Origin: Pseudomonas sp. PA15(2017)
Lineage (GTDB): Bacteria; Pseudomonadota; Gammaproteobacteria; Pseudomonadales; Pseudomonadaceae
NCBI RefSeq assembly: GCF_001945395.1
Contig: NZ_MSXV01000050.1
Location: 228,479 to 292,478, forward strand
Length of the DNA: 64,000 bases
Direction of reading: 5' to 3'
A model generated the notes under the pieces. It worked only from the letters and a program-made list of their open reading frames with translations. It did no database searches and was not told where the DNA came from. Shown here in pieces: positions 34,699 to 45,272 of this stretch. Both the position numbers and the translations under genes were made by a program. Within the stretch, counting starts at the first letter, position 1; each line of letters starts with the position of its first letter.

Positions 34699-35607
34699 TC
34701 ACTGGTGGCCTGCCTGGAACCACGCCCGGGCGACCCGCGAGGCGGACTCACGCCCGAGCACGCGGCTGATGCGCTGCCCCGCTTCGATCAGCCGTGGCAA
34801 ATCCACCCCGGTCTCGATGCCCAGCCCCTGCAGCAGATAGAGCACGTCCTCACTGGCCACGTTGCCGGTCGCCCCCCTGGCATAGGGGCAGCCGCCAAGC
34901 CCGGCGACCGAGCTGTCGAACACCGCGATGCCCTCCAGCAGGCTCGCGTAAATATTGGCCAGCGCCTGCCCGTAGGTATCGTGAAAATGCCCAGCCAGGC
35001 GGTCATGCGGCACTTGCCGGCCCACCACCTCGAACAACCGCCGCACCGCGCTTGCGGTACCCACGCCGATGGTGTCGCCCAGGGACACCTCGTAACAGCC
35101 CATGGCCCGCAACTCGCCCGCTACCGCCGCCACCTGCTCGGCGGCGATGGCGCCCTCGTACGGGCAACCGAGCACGCAGGACACATAGCCGCGCACCTGC
35201 ACGCCATGCTGCCGAGCCGCGTCCATCAGCGGTTCGAAGCGCTTCAGGCTCTCGGCGATGGAACAATTGATGTTGCGCTGCGAGAAGGCCTCGGAGGCCG
35301 CGGCGAACACTGCCACCTCGCGCACACCGACATCGAGCGCGGCCTGCAGCCCCTGCAGGTTGGGCGCCAGCGCCGCGTAGGTGACCCCGGGGCGCTGGGC
35401 GATGCCGGCAAACACCTCGGCGCTGCCGGCCATCTGCGGCACCCACTTGGGCGACACGAAACTGCCGACTTCTATATAGCCAAGCCCGGCGGCGCTCAGG
35501 TCATCGACCAGGCGCACCTTGTCGACCACGCTGATCGGCTGCTTTTCGTTCTGCAATCCGTCACGAGGGCCGACTTCCACCAGGCGAACATGCCGGGGCA
35601 GGCTCAT
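34699..35607 (-). CDS. liuE: Hydroxymethylglutaryl-CoA lyase (LiuE)
   Basis: 302 residues, DRE-TIM barrel family. VGPRDGLQNE (12-21) is the family start, FHDTYGQALAN carries metal-binding histidine and aspartate, and GLGGCPYARGATGNVASED near 235 holds the catalytic-loop cysteine. It splits HMG-CoA into acetoacetate and acetyl-CoA, the last step of leucine breakdown. The start overlaps the LiuD stop by ATGA, so translation is coupled. It is the last gene of the liu operon; no clear terminator was seen after it. Confidence 0.96.
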   Translation of the reverse strand: MSLPRHVRLVEVGPRDGLQNEKQPISVVDKVRLVDDLSAAGLGYIEVGSFVSPKWVPQMAGSAEVFAGIAQRPGVTYAALAPNLQGLQAALDVGVREVAVFAAASEAFSQRNINCSIAESLKRFEPLMDAARQHGVQVRGYVSCVLGCPYEGAIAAEQVAAVAGELRAMGCYEVSLGDTIGVGTASAVRRLFEVVGRQVPHDRLAGHFHDTYGQALANIYASLLEGIAVFDSSVAGLGGCPYARGATGNVASEDVLYLLQGLGIETGVDLPRLIEAGQRISRVLGRESASRVARAWFQAGHQ

Positions 35608-37499
35608 GGCTGTGCCTCCAGTTCGACCAGCACCGATCCCTCGGCGATCAGCTCGCCCTCAGCGCAGCAGACGGCTTTGATGGTGCCGGCCTGGGGCGCG
35701 CGAATGCTGTGCTCCATCTTCATGGCCTCCAGCACCACCAGCGCGGCGCCCGCCTCGACGGACTGGCCGGGCGCAACCAGGACGCGCACGATGCTGCCGT
35801 TCATGGGCGCGGTGAGCCCACCCTGCTGCGCCGTACTGGCCGCGGCGGCGGCAAGCGGATCGAAACGACGCACCGCCAGCCACTCCACGCCCCAGCGCAG
35901 GTACAGCGTATCGCCTTCACGCACCGCGTTTTTCGGCGCGGTTACCGGCTCGACGTGTACGCAACGGGTGACCTCGCCACACGTCAGCGTCATCGGCGTG
36001 ATAGCGGGCAAGGCGCTGCGCCAGGCATTACGTGCTGCCCAAGGCGAGAACGGATCGTCTGCTCGCTGGCGGGTGGCATCGGTAGCCAACATGGCCGCGC
36101 CCGCCTGCTGCCAGAAGGCCTCCGGCAACGCTGGCGCAGGCGGCAGCAACTGCGCCTGATGCCGTTCGATGAAGCCGGTATCCAGCTCGGCAGCGGCGAA
36201 AGCCGGGTGAGCGAGGATGCGCTGCAGAAACGCCAGGTTGGTCTTGAAGCCCCCCACCAGCGTCTCGGCCAACATGGCCAGCAGCCGCTGCCGGGCTTCC
36301 TCGCGGTTCTCGCCCCAGGCGATCAGCTTGGCCAGCATCGGGTCGTAGAACGGCGACACCTCGTCGCCCTGCGCCACACCACTGTCGACCCGTCGCCCCG
36401 ACCCTGCCGCGGGCTCACGATACGGGTCGAGATGCCCGCTGGCCGGCAGGAAGCCACCTTCGGGATCCTCGGCATACAGGCGCACCTCGATGGCGTGCCC
36501 CAGCAGCGGCACCTGTTCCTGGCCGATCGGCAGCGGCTCGCCACGGGCTACGCGGATCTGCCAGGCGACCAGGTCGAGGCCGGTGATCGCTTCGGTCACC
36601 GGGTGCTCGACCTGCAGGCGGGTGTTCATCTCCATGAAGAAGAAGTCGCCGCGAACATCGAGCAGGAATTCCACGGTGCCGGCGCCCACGTAGCCGATGG
36701 CCTGGGCGGCCCGTACCGCGGCCTCCCCCATGGCCCGGCGCAGTTCGGGCGACAGCCCGGGCGCCGGGGCCTCTTCAACCACTTTCTGATGGCGGCGCTG
36801 GATCGAGCAATCGCGCTCGTTCAGGTACAGGCAGTTGCCATGTCCGTCGGCGAATACCTGGATTTCCACGTGGCGTGGTTGCAGCACGTATTTCTCCACC
36901 AGCATGCGCCCATCACCGAACGCCGACCGCGCTTCGCGCTGCGCCGAGGCCAGGGCATCGGCCAGGTCGGCCTCGCGCTCGACGATCTTCATGCCCTTGC
37001 CGCCGCCGCCAGCCGTAGCCTTGAGCAGCACCGGGTAGCCGATCTGCTCGGCAGCCTTGCGGAAGGTTTCCACATCCTGATCATCGCCGTGGTAGCCGGG
37101 CACCAGCGGCACGCCGGCCGCTTCCATCAGCGCCTTGGCCGCCGACTTGCTACCCATGGCATCGATGGCGCTGGCCGGTGGGCCGAGAAAGATCAGCCCG
37201 GCAGCTTCGAGCTTGCGGGCGAAGGTGGCGTTCTCGGACAGGAAGCCGTAGCCGGGATGGATGGCCTCGGCGCCGCTGGCTCTTGCAGCCTCGATGACCT
37301 TGTCCATCAGCAGGTAGCTGTCACCGGGCTTGGCGCCGCCCAGGTCGATGGCGATGTCCGCTTCGCGTACGTGGCGGGCGTTGCGGTCGATGGTGCTGTG
37401 TACCGCCACCGTGGTAAGCCCCAGCGCCTTGGCAGTGCGCATGACCCGGCAGGCGATTTCGCCACGGTTGGCGATCAGCAGTGTGGTGATGGTTTCCAT
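35604..37499 (-). CDS. liuD: Methylcrotonyl-CoA carboxylase, biotin-containing alpha subunit (LiuD)
   Basis: 631 residues: biotin carboxylase part from residue 8 (LIANRGEIACRVMRTAKALG, then GGGGKGMKIV for ATP binding and EMNTRLQVEHPVTE), and a C-terminal biotinyl domain with the acceptor Lys594 in LEAMKMEHS. With LiuB it carboxylates 3-methylcrotonyl-CoA. The ATG at 37499 lies 25 nt inside the end of liuC; a longer frame to 37742 is not family-like. It is overlapped by liuE at its 3' end, giving a tight operon. Confidence 0.96.
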   Translation of the reverse strand: METITTLLIANRGEIACRVMRTAKALGLTTVAVHSTIDRNARHVREADIAIDLGGAKPGDSYLLMDKVIEAARASGAEAIHPGYGFLSENATFARKLEAAGLIFLGPPASAIDAMGSKSAAKALMEAAGVPLVPGYHGDDQDVETFRKAAEQIGYPVLLKATAGGGGKGMKIVEREADLADALASAQREARSAFGDGRMLVEKYVLQPRHVEIQVFADGHGNCLYLNERDCSIQRRHQKVVEEAPAPGLSPELRRAMGEAAVRAAQAIGYVGAGTVEFLLDVRGDFFFMEMNTRLQVEHPVTEAITGLDLVAWQIRVARGEPLPIGQEQVPLLGHAIEVRLYAEDPEGGFLPASGHLDPYREPAAGSGRRVDSGVAQGDEVSPFYDPMLAKLIAWGENREEARQRLLAMLAETLVGGFKTNLAFLQRILAHPAFAAAELDTGFIERHQAQLLPPAPALPEAFWQQAGAAMLATDATRQRADDPFSPWAARNAWRSALPAITPMTLTCGEVTRCVHVEPVTAPKNAVREGDTLYLRWGVEWLAVRRFDPLAAAAASTAQQGGLTAPMNGSIVRVLVAPGQSVEAGAALVVLEAMKMEHSIRAPQAGTIKAVCCAEGELIAEGSVLVELEAQP

Positions 37500-38293
37500 G
37501 ACTGGGCCTGCCAGGCGGGTGTGCGTTTGTGCAGAAAGGCGTTGAGACCCTCCTGCCCTTCTTCGCTGATGCGGATGCCAGCGATCACGCTTTCCGTGCG
37601 CAGGCGCAGGGCGTCGCTCAGCACGCCGCTGCCGACGCCGTGCAGCAGCGTTTTGGTTTCGCGCATGGCCTGCGGGCTGTTGAGTAGCAGCGTGGCAATC
37701 CACTGCTCCAGCTCGCTCTCCAGCTCGGCCAGCGGATAGCACTCGGCGAGCAGGCCCAGCTCCCGGGCGCGTTCACCGCTGAAGCGCTCGGCACTCAGGG
37801 CATAACGGCGTGCCGCCCGCTCGCCGATGGCCTGCACCACGTAAGGGCTGATCACCGCGGGCGCCAGGCCGATGCGCACTTCGGAGAGGCTGAACAGCGC
37901 GTCACTGGCACCGATGGCGATGTCGCAACAGGCGGTCAGGCCTACCGCACCGCCGAACGCCGCGCCCTGCACCACCGCGAGGGTCGGGCATGGCAGGTGG
38001 TAGAGCAGGTTCATCAACTCGCCCAGCTCATGGGCGTCGTGCAGGTTGGCGGCGTAATCCAGCTTGGCCGATGCCTGCATCCAGGCCAGATCCGCGCCGG
38101 CAGAAAAGTGCTTGCCGCGCCCGCGCAGGATCACGAAGCGCAGGCCGTCGTCGGCGGCCAGTTGGCGAAGGGCCTGGATCAGTTCGGCGATCATCTCGGC
38201 ATTGAAGGCGTTGTGCTTGTCCGCACGGTTCAGCCACAGCGTGGCGACGCCGCGCGGGTCTTTTTCTAGTTGGATGGTGCTGAAGTGGGTCAT
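37475..38293 (-). CDS. liuC: Methylglutaconyl-CoA hydratase (LiuC), enoyl-CoA hydratase family
   Basis: 272-residue crotonase-fold protein. FILRGRGKHFSAGADLAWM (the CoA-binding and oxyanion region) and GAAFGGAVGLTACCDIAIG are typical; SEVRIGLAPAVISPYV carries the acidic catalytic residue. It hydrates methylglutaconyl-CoA to HMG-CoA. The ATG at 38293 is chosen because the upstream stretch is a REP element, not protein-like. It lies 93 bp after liuB, the only wide gap in this operon, and overlaps liuD by 25 nt. Confidence 0.94.
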   Translation of the reverse strand: MTHFSTIQLEKDPRGVATLWLNRADKHNAFNAEMIAELIQALRQLAADDGLRFVILRGRGKHFSAGADLAWMQASAKLDYAANLHDAHELGELMNLLYHLPCPTLAVVQGAAFGGAVGLTACCDIAIGASDALFSLSEVRIGLAPAVISPYVVQAIGERAARRYALSAERFSGERARELGLLAECYPLAELESELEQWIATLLLNSPQAMRETKTLLHGVGSGVLSDALRLRTESVIAGIRISEEGQEGLNAFLHKRTPAWQAQSWKPSPHC

Positions 38294-38324
38294 GGCGATA
38301 GGCTCGAAATAGGCGCTGGCTCTG

Positions 38325-38383
38325 GTAGGCGGGGCTTTGGCCGCGAGCTCTGCTGAAGCTGTTGCGGCTAAAGCCCCTCCCAC
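38325..38383. repeat. REP element inside the liu operon
   Basis: Bounded by GTAGGCGGGGCTTTGGCCGC and its inverted partner GCGGCTAAAGCCCCTCCCAC. It fills nearly all of the liuB-liuC gap. Such elements can stabilise upstream mRNA or cut expression of later genes. Confidence 0.85.
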
Positions 38384-38386
38384 GGA

Positions 38387-39994
<1,608 letters not shown>

Positions 39995-40075
39995 GGCGCG
40001 GCTCCGACTGACGGACACCGTTAAAACGAGCTGAGCGTCAACGGTGTCCTGAAACAGGAAGACGAGGGGCTCCGA

Positions 40076-41257
40076 TCAAGCCGTTTCGTTGAACAGCTCG
40101 CGGCCGATCAGCATGCGGCGGATCTCGCTGGTGCCGGCGCCGATCTCGTAGAGCTTGGCGTCGCGCCACAGGCGGCCGACCGCAAACTCGTTGATGTAAC
40201 CGTTGCCGCCGAGGATCTGGATCGCCTCGCCGGCCAGCCAGGTGGCCTTTTCAGCGGCGTAGAGAATCACCCCGGCGCAATCCTTGCGGACCTGGCGCGC
40301 GTGCTCGCTGCCCAGCGCATCGAGCTGCTTGCCGACGGCGTACAGGTAGGCGCGACAAGCCTGCTGGGTGGTGTACATATCAGCGAGCTTGCCCTGGATC
40401 AGCTGAAACTCGCCGATGCTCTGGCCGAACTGCTTGCGGTCGTGAACGTATGGCACCACCACATCCATGGCAGCCTGCATCAGCCCCAACGGCCCGCCAG
40501 AGAGCACGGCGCGTTCGTAATCCAGGCCACTCATCAGCACCCGCGCGCCCTCGCCGACGCCGCCCAGCACGTTCTCGGCCGGCACCTCGACATCCTGAAA
40601 CACCAGCTCGCCGGTATGCGAGCCGCGCATGCCGAGCTTGTCGAGTTTCTGGGCTACCGAAAACCCCTTGCTGCCCTTCTCGAGAATGAAGGCGGTCATG
40701 CCCTTGGCGCCAGCGGCGGGATCGGTCTTGGCATAGACCACCAGCACGTCGCAATCCGGGCCATTGGTGATCCACATCTTGCTGCCGTTGAGCACGTAAT
40801 GATCGCCTTTGCGGTCGGCGCGCAGCTTCATCGACACCACGTCGGAGCCGGCGTTGGGCTCGCTCATGGCCAGTGCGCCGATATGGTCGCCGCTGATCAG
40901 TTTGGGCAGGAAGCGGCGCTTCTGTTCGTCGCTGCCATTGCGGTTGATCTGATTCACGCAGAGATTGGAATGGGCTCCGTAGGACAGGCCGATGCCGCCG
41001 GCGGCGCGGGAGATTTCCTCCATGGCGACCATATGTGCCAGGTAGCCCATGCCGGCGCCGCCATACTCCTCGCTCACGGTCAGGCCGAGCAGCCCCATGT
41101 CGCCGAACTTGCGCCACAGGTCCATGGGAAACTGATCCTTGCGGTCGGCTTCGGCAGCGCGTGGGGCGATTTCCTTGGCGGCGAAACCGGCGACCGCGTC
41201 GCGCAGCATGTCGATTTCCTCACCGAGGAAGAAATTCAGGCCCGGCAGGGTGTTCAT
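40076..41257 (-). CDS. liuA: Isovaleryl-CoA dehydrogenase (LiuA)
   Basis: 393-residue acyl-CoA dehydrogenase, FAD-dependent. [16 protein letters not shown] and [11 protein letters not shown] form the FAD/substrate region; [12 protein letters not shown] carries the catalytic glutamate placed as in isovaleryl-CoA dehydrogenases, and the C-terminus [12 protein letters not shown] / [18 protein letters not shown] is characteristic. It is close to P. aeruginosa LiuA along its length. It oxidises isovaleryl-CoA to 3-methylcrotonyl-CoA. The ATG at 41257 fits the family; an ATG at 41272 is possible. Confidence 0.96.
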   Translation of the reverse strand: MNTLPGLNFFLGEEIDMLRDAVAGFAAKEIAPRAAEADRKDQFPMDLWRKFGDMGLLGLTVSEEYGGAGMGYLAHMVAMEEISRAAGGIGLSYGAHSNLCVNQINRNGSDEQKRRFLPKLISGDHIGALAMSEPNAGSDVVSMKLRADRKGDHYVLNGSKMWITNGPDCDVLVVYAKTDPAAGAKGMTAFILEKGSKGFSVAQKLDKLGMRGSHTGELVFQDVEVPAENVLGGVGEGARVLMSGLDYERAVLSGGPLGLMQAAMDVVVPYVHDRKQFGQSIGEFQLIQGKLADMYTTQQACRAYLYAVGKQLDALGSEHARQVRKDCAGVILYAAEKATWLAGEAIQILGGNGYINEFAVGRLWRDAKLYEIGAGTSEIRRMLIGRELFNETA

Positions 41258-41306
41258 CTCACGACGCTCCATTGTTGTAGTTGTTTGGATGGGTCAAGGG
41301 TGGCGA

Positions 41307-41693
41307 TCAAGCGCTGATGGGAATGTCCTTCAAGGCCGTCAGGCAGCGCTGCTCGGCGGTATCGAGTTCGCGCTGCATCTGTTGGATGTCGAGCAATTGA
41401 CGAGCGAGGTGCTCGCGGCGCTCGGCGATCTTTTCCAGGAAATGGTCGAGCTGCTTGCGGTTGCCGCCGGCCGGATCGTAGAGGTCGATCAATTCTTTGC
41501 ACTCGGCCAGGGAGAAGCCGATGCGCTTGCCACGCAGGATCAGCATCAGCGTCACCCGGTCACGGGCGCTGTAGATGCGTTCCTGACCACGCCGCTCGGG
41601 CGCGAGCATGCCCTGCTCCTCGTAGAAGCGAATGGTGCGGGTGGTGACGCCCAGCTCCTGGGCGAGATCGGAAATGCTGTGGGAGACGCTCAT
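41307..41693 (-). CDS. liuR: LiuR, MerR-family regulator of leucine catabolism
   Basis: 128 residues. The N-terminal MerR helix-turn-helix is seen (ISDLAQELGVTTRTIRFYEEQGML, residues 7-30), then the coiled dimer helix (LDHFLEKIAERREHLARQLLDIQQMQRELD). No metal-binding cysteine pair, as expected for the LiuR group, which senses a leucine-catabolism intermediate. It is the first gene of the liu operon on the same strand, with its operator directly upstream. The ATG at 41693 is chosen since the upstream frame crosses the operator. Confidence 0.94.
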   Translation of the reverse strand: MSVSHSISDLAQELGVTTRTIRFYEEQGMLAPERRGQERIYSARDRVTLMLILRGKRIGFSLAECKELIDLYDPAGGNRKQLDHFLEKIAERREHLARQLLDIQQMQRELDTAEQRCLTALKDIPISA

Positions 41694-41718
41694 GGTGGAT
41701 AGCCAGCCGACAATTACC

Positions 41719-41733
41719 TTTACGTAAACGTAA
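41719..41733. promoter_or_regulatory. LiuR operator
   Basis: TTTACGTAAACGTAA, an imperfect inverted repeat, 26 bp upstream of liuR. It resembles the LiuR motif known in proteobacteria (TTGACGTWAACGTAAA-like). On the minus strand TTGCAA (-35-like) and GGTAAT/TAATTG sequences flank it with the long spacer typical of MerR-type promoters. Confidence 0.75.
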
Positions 41734-41786
41734 GCTTGCAACCGCATGACTGTCAAATCGATCGATAACCGCCTGGCTGAAACGAA

Positions 41787-41815
41787 AAAGGCATCGCCTC
41801 CGAGGCCATGCCTTT
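41787..41815 (-). terminator. Rho-independent terminator after the acidic protein gene
   Basis: AAAGGCAT / ATGCCTTT outer stem with inner GCCT / AGGC pairing, followed on the minus strand by TTTTTCGTTT. It lies 8 bp past the stop at 41823 and separates this gene from liuR. Confidence 0.85.
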
Positions 41816-41822
41816 GATTGAT

Positions 41823-42260
41823 TCAAGGCTGCGGCTTGCCGTCCCACGGCACGCCATCGAGGGGGCGACGCCGCGCCATCTCTTCTTCATCGAGGCCTTC
41901 GCCGGCACCGATATCGCCTTCGCTGACGATGCTCAGGTCACGATCAGCAGGTTTGTCGTCACCGCGCTCGTTTGGCGAACGAGCTCCGGAATCGTCGATC
42001 AGGGTTTCCGGGCTGAGGTCGTCCATACTCACGCCATCTTCGTGGCGGCCTTCCCTGAGGGTTTCGCCGCCGCTCTGCCCCGCTTCGCGAACGCGCTCGT
42101 CGGGGTATTCGTGTTGCACCTCGTCGGCTGGGCGACGGTCGCCGATACGCCCTTCGCGATCATCCTGGCGGTCGCTGAAGTCGAGCTGCTCGATCGACCC
42201 CATGCGATCCTCCATGTCGTCGATCTCGTGGGGCGTGGGCGATTGCTTGGATGTGCTCAT
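41823..42260 (-). CDS. Acidic, probably disordered hypothetical protein
   Basis: 145 residues, very rich in Asp, Glu, Arg and Gly with no hydrophobic core (IDDMEDRMGSIEQLDF near the N-terminus). Similar Pseudomonas proteins are often labelled serine kinase/phosphatase without support that I can see; no kinase or phosphatase motif is present. The ATG at 42260 has GGAG 8 nt upstream. It sits in a row of small stress- or envelope-type genes on the same strand. Confidence 0.75.
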   Translation of the reverse strand: MSTSKQSPTPHEIDDMEDRMGSIEQLDFSDRQDDREGRIGDRRPADEVQHEYPDERVREAGQSGGETLREGRHEDGVSMDDLSPETLIDDSGARSPNERGDDKPADRDLSIVSEGDIGAGEGLDEEEMARRRPLDGVPWDGKPQP

Positions 42261-42330
42261 GATGGTCTCCACTGTGGGTCTATCTGGTGGACTCGCCCCA
42301 CAGCGGGAAAATTCAGGAAAAGTGACGAGC

Positions 42331-42657
42331 TCAACCCTCGCCGACCAGTTGCTCGAGTGCCTCCTCGATCACGCTGTCGCTGGTCGGCCGTACCAGGCGA
42401 GTGACCTCAACGCCATCACGCAGCAGCACCAGGGTCGGCCACAGCTTGACCCGCAAGGAGCGCCCCAATGGCCGGCCACTGCCATCCTCGATTTTCAGGT
42501 GCTGCACTTCGGGGTAATCCGCCAGCACCTTGGCCAGCAGCGGCTGGGCAGCCTGACAGTGGCCGCACCAGTCGGTGCCGAACTCAAGCAGGGTCATACC
42601 GGGTATCGCCTGCACTTCGGCGGGCGTCGGGGCGGTGGCGCTATAGGGATTGCTCAT
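42331..42657 (-). CDS. Thioredoxin-family protein with CGHC active site
   Basis: 108 residues, single thioredoxin fold without signal peptide, so cytoplasmic. The active site is WCGHC (about 31-35), preceded by LLEFGTDW; the cis-proline is in LWPTLVL. CGHC is the form of protein-disulfide-isomerase domains and may give a more oxidising potential than CGPC. AGGAAATCCC before the ATG provides the ribosome site. A terminator separates it from the upstream DUF2892 gene. Confidence 0.88.
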   Translation of the reverse strand: MSNPYSATAPTPAEVQAIPGMTLLEFGTDWCGHCQAAQPLLAKVLADYPEVQHLKIEDGSGRPLGRSLRVKLWPTLVLLRDGVEVTRLVRPTSDSVIEEALEQLVGEG

Positions 42658-42679
42658 GGGATTTCCTCGCCGATGGCAG

Positions 42680-42710
42680 AAACGAAACCGCCCCGTTCAG
42701 GCGGGGCGGT
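42680..42710 (-). terminator. Rho-independent terminator after DUF2892 gene
   Basis: Stem ACCGCCCCG / CGGGGCGGT with a 6-nt loop (42687-42710), followed on the minus strand by TTCGTTTC. It lies 16 bp past the stop at 42727, upstream of the thioredoxin gene. Confidence 0.85.
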
Positions 42711-42726
42711 CGGGGGTTGCAGGGTA

Positions 42727-43038
42727 TCAAACGCCGTCGCTGACTTTCTTGACGACTGGCTTGACCCGCTCGGCGATCTCGCCTTCCAGGCGGCTCACGG
42801 TATCAGTGATTCGGTCGACTTCAGGACGCATCGAGCGGGCGTCTTCCATGATGCTCTTGAGCCGGCAATGGCCACTCAGGCCACGGGCCACCAGCATGCC
42901 GCCGAACGCCGCGCGCATCAGGCCGAGCACGCCGCCGCGCTTGAGGCCGCCGCGGGCCATGGCGATACCGCTGCCAATGGACAACGCGCGCTCCCAACCC
43001 TGGACGTTACTGCTGCCTTGTTTATCAGAAATGGACAT
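42727..43038 (-). CDS. DUF2892 / YgaP-type membrane protein
   Basis: 103 residues. N-terminal 60 residues resemble the YgaP transmembrane domain (GWERALSIGSGIAMARGG and the closing GLSGHCRL), with two short membrane helices; the C-terminal 40 residues are charged and probably helical (VDRITDTVSRLEGEIAERV). The role is unknown. The gene ends at a clear terminator, so it is monocistronic. Confidence 0.8.
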   Translation of the reverse strand: MSISDKQGSSNVQGWERALSIGSGIAMARGGLKRGGVLGLMRAAFGGMLVARGLSGHCRLKSIMEDARSMRPEVDRITDTVSRLEGEIAERVKPVVKKVSDGV

Positions 43039-43500
43039 CGCGTTCGCTCCGTTCGGTGATTGATATGCAACCGACTGACCGAAGCGGCCTGGCGTTCGAC
43101 CCCGCCGACAGGCGGATCAACGGCTTCCCATTACCGAAAATGGCACCGGTGATGATCGCCACGAGGTGCACGGGCCAGTACCACAGGCTCCTTATAGCGG
43201 TGGCTCACGGAAACGCGAACTGACCGTTGCCCCCGAGCCCAATCAAAGTACCGGTCCAAGCAGCCTGCCGACGTCAGCCTATGGAACAGAGCCTGCGCCC
43301 CGGCCTGTCGCTGTCCAACGGTGACCTGAGTATCCAGCTGCTCGATCAGCCAGACCGTATGGGCGCTGGTGGCTATGATGGTAGCCTTGCCCATCTGGCG
43401 AATCGGGCGAGTCCGCTGCAAGGCAGCGGCGCTGCACAGCGCCAGCTGACCCCCACCGAATCCGACTTCCTCGGGAGCCTGAACCGTTTTTGGAGCAGCC
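43039..43500. other. Intergenic region between DUF2892 and hydroxyacid dehydrogenase genes
   Basis: About 460 bp with divergent genes at both ends. Frames on each strand (about 100-127 codons) overlap each other, lack ribosome sites and show no domain. I see no repeat or clear promoter. Confidence 0.5.
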
Positions 43501-44472
43501 ATGCATATCGTCATCCCCGATGACTACCAGAACGTCATTCGTAGCCTCGACTGCTTCGCCACCCTGGCCGACCATCAGGTCAGCCTCTATCACGACGCCG
43601 TGGATGACGTGCAGGTGCTGGCCGAACGCTTCGCCGATGCCGATGCGCTGGTGCTGACCCGCGAACGCACCCGCGTAGGTGAAGCACTGCTGGCATGCCT
43701 GCCGAACCTCAAGCTGATCAGTCAGACCGGCAAGGTGTCCAGCCATCTGGATGTAGAGGCCTGCACCCGCCATGGCGTGGCGGTGATGGAAGGCCGCGGC
43801 TCACCCATCGCGCCGGCCGAACTGACCTGGGCGCTGATCATCAATGCGCGGCGCCAGTTGTTCCCGGCCATGCAGGCCATGTACGCCGGCCAGTGGCAGA
43901 CCAACCTCGGTCAGCGCCTGGCCGGGCAAACCCTGGGCATCTGGGGCTACGGCAAGATCGGCCAACGCCTGGCCCGTTACGCCCAGGCCTTCGAGATGCC
44001 CGTGCTGGTATGGGGTAGCGAATCATCACGCCAAGCCGCGGTTGCCCATGGCCACCAGGCCGCTTCGTCGCGCGAAGCCTTTTTCGCCGAAGCCGATGTG
44101 CTCACCCTGCACCTGCGCCTGGCCCAGAGCACTCGGCACCTGGTTACCGCTGCCGATCTGGCGCTGATGAAGCCTGGCGCCTTGCTGGTCAACACCAGCC
44201 GCGCCGAACTGATCGCGCCGGGCGCATTGCTAGCGTCCTTGAATAAGGGCCGCCCCGGTTTCGCAGCGCTGGATGTCTTCGAGCAGGAGCCGCTGCTCGA
44301 TGCGAATCATCCCCTGCTGCGCCATCCGGGCGTGCTGTGCACACCGCATCTGGGGTATGTGGAGCGCGACGGTTATGAGCTGTATTTCGGTGACGCTTTC
44401 GCCAATGTACGCGCCTTCTTCGCTGGCGAAAACTGCGTGCTGGCCAACCCGCAAGTCGTTTCGAAGAGATGA
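43501..44472 (+). CDS. D-2-hydroxyacid dehydrogenase family protein
   Basis: 323 residues, NAD-dependent. The Rossmann motif is WGYGKIG near 148; the catalytic set is complete: Arg in NTSRAEL, Glu in DVFEQEPL, His in TPHLGY. It resembles the phosphoglycerate-dehydrogenase-like group. The substrate is not known; members reduce 2-keto acids to D-2-hydroxy acids or the reverse. It stands alone, followed by the long leader of the exopolysaccharide cluster. Confidence 0.9.
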   Translation: MHIVIPDDYQNVIRSLDCFATLADHQVSLYHDAVDDVQVLAERFADADALVLTRERTRVGEALLACLPNLKLISQTGKVSSHLDVEACTRHGVAVMEGRGSPIAPAELTWALIINARRQLFPAMQAMYAGQWQTNLGQRLAGQTLGIWGYGKIGQRLARYAQAFEMPVLVWGSESSRQAAVAHGHQAASSREAFFAEADVLTLHLRLAQSTRHLVTAADLALMKPGALLVNTSRAELIAPGALLASLNKGRPGFAALDVFEQEPLLDANHPLLRHPGVLCTPHLGYVERDGYELYFGDAFANVRAFFAGENCVLANPQVVSKR

Positions 44473-45212
44473 AAAAGACGAGGCGGTATACAGCGCCGCT
44501 TTCCTATATACCGGCGGGCAGCTATCAATGAATAGCCTGCCACTTCTATCTTTCCTTATATAGCCACGAACAAGTTCGGCAATGATGTCGTTATGCCGCA
44601 CTGACCGATGCCTGCCATGGCAGTTGGCCAGCAATTAACGACTCATGCCTATATATAAAAGTGCTTCATTGCACGCAGCAATGAGCCGTTGTCATTACAG
44701 GCTACGCCCCGTGCAGCGGATACCTGGACGGCATCATCGCCAGACTCTGCTGATAGCCTAATGCCTCCAGAGTAGGGGCTCCACGAGCCGGGCGTTTTCG
44801 AAATGACACCTTGAGTAGCTATCGTCAGTCTTATGAAGTGCGCATCAACGGAAAACTGCCGCCAGTATTGCGCCAACTATCGCCACGGTTTTTTCGAGTA
44901 TAAAGCGCTGCTCTCAGCCAATATCCAGCCCGGCACGGACATTGCTCACCTTATATATAAGCACTGCCAATTAATCTGGCTGTCATGCGCTGAGCCTATT
45001 ATTCAACTCGCGAAATCAGCGCATTACACGGATAGCCGGAGTATCCAATGGAGCGCTCTGCGGCGATGCTTTGCCGGAGGGCGCACCGGCAGGCGGCGAA
45101 TACAGCGCTCATGCGCCAAAAACACGCACGAAAAAGTTCAGTATTTTTTTATGGTGTCGCAGGTCACGAGTTTACTGGCCCCCGGGGAACTTCTTAGGAG
45201 AGCCGACAACCA
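44473..45212. other. AT-rich leader region upstream of the exopolysaccharide cluster
   Basis: About 740 bp, lower in G+C than the genes around it. TATATA-type motifs recur: CCTATATA (44503), CCTTATATAG (44554), CCTATATATAAAAG (44648) and the perfect palindrome CTTATATATAAG (44950-44961). A 127-codon frame at 44833 has no ribosome site or family likeness and is not called. It is likely to hold the promoter and regulator sites for the cluster. Confidence 0.5.
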
Positions 45213-45257
45213 ATGACTCATGAAAAATGGCCGCAAGTCAATGCGATAGGTAACTGA
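45213..45257 (+). CDS. Candidate 14-residue leader peptide
   Basis: ATG followed by 13 codons and TGA (MTHEKWPQVNAIGN). AGGAG lies 12 nt upstream, slightly far. The stop codon overlaps the left arm of the hairpin at 45254-45272. It shows no run of one amino acid, so classic amino-acid attenuation is not indicated. It might equally be chance. Confidence 0.25.
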   Translation: MTHEKWPQVNAIGN

Positions 45258-45272
45258 CACCCCTTTTGTCAG
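45254..45272 (+). promoter_or_regulatory. Hairpin in the exopolysaccharide leader
   Basis: CTGACA and TGTCAG pair around the loop CCCCTTT. No T-run follows, so it is not a standard terminator. It lies 67 bp before the first gene and overlaps the stop codon of the tiny upstream ORF. Confidence 0.4.

Noticed and set aside
43131..43514. 127-codon minus-strand frame upstream of the hydroxyacid dehydrogenase
   Set aside because: It overlaps the start of a well-supported gene on the other strand and has no ribosome site or family likeness.
44517..44556. Hairpin after the hydroxyacid dehydrogenase gene as its terminator
   Set aside because: The stem (GGCAGCTAT with ATAGCCTGCC) is bulged and no T-run follows.
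44833..45216. 127-codon plus-strand frame in the exopolysaccharide leader
   Set aside because: No ribosome site, no known motif, and an amino-acid make-up unlike the neighbours; it is better seen as leader sequence.
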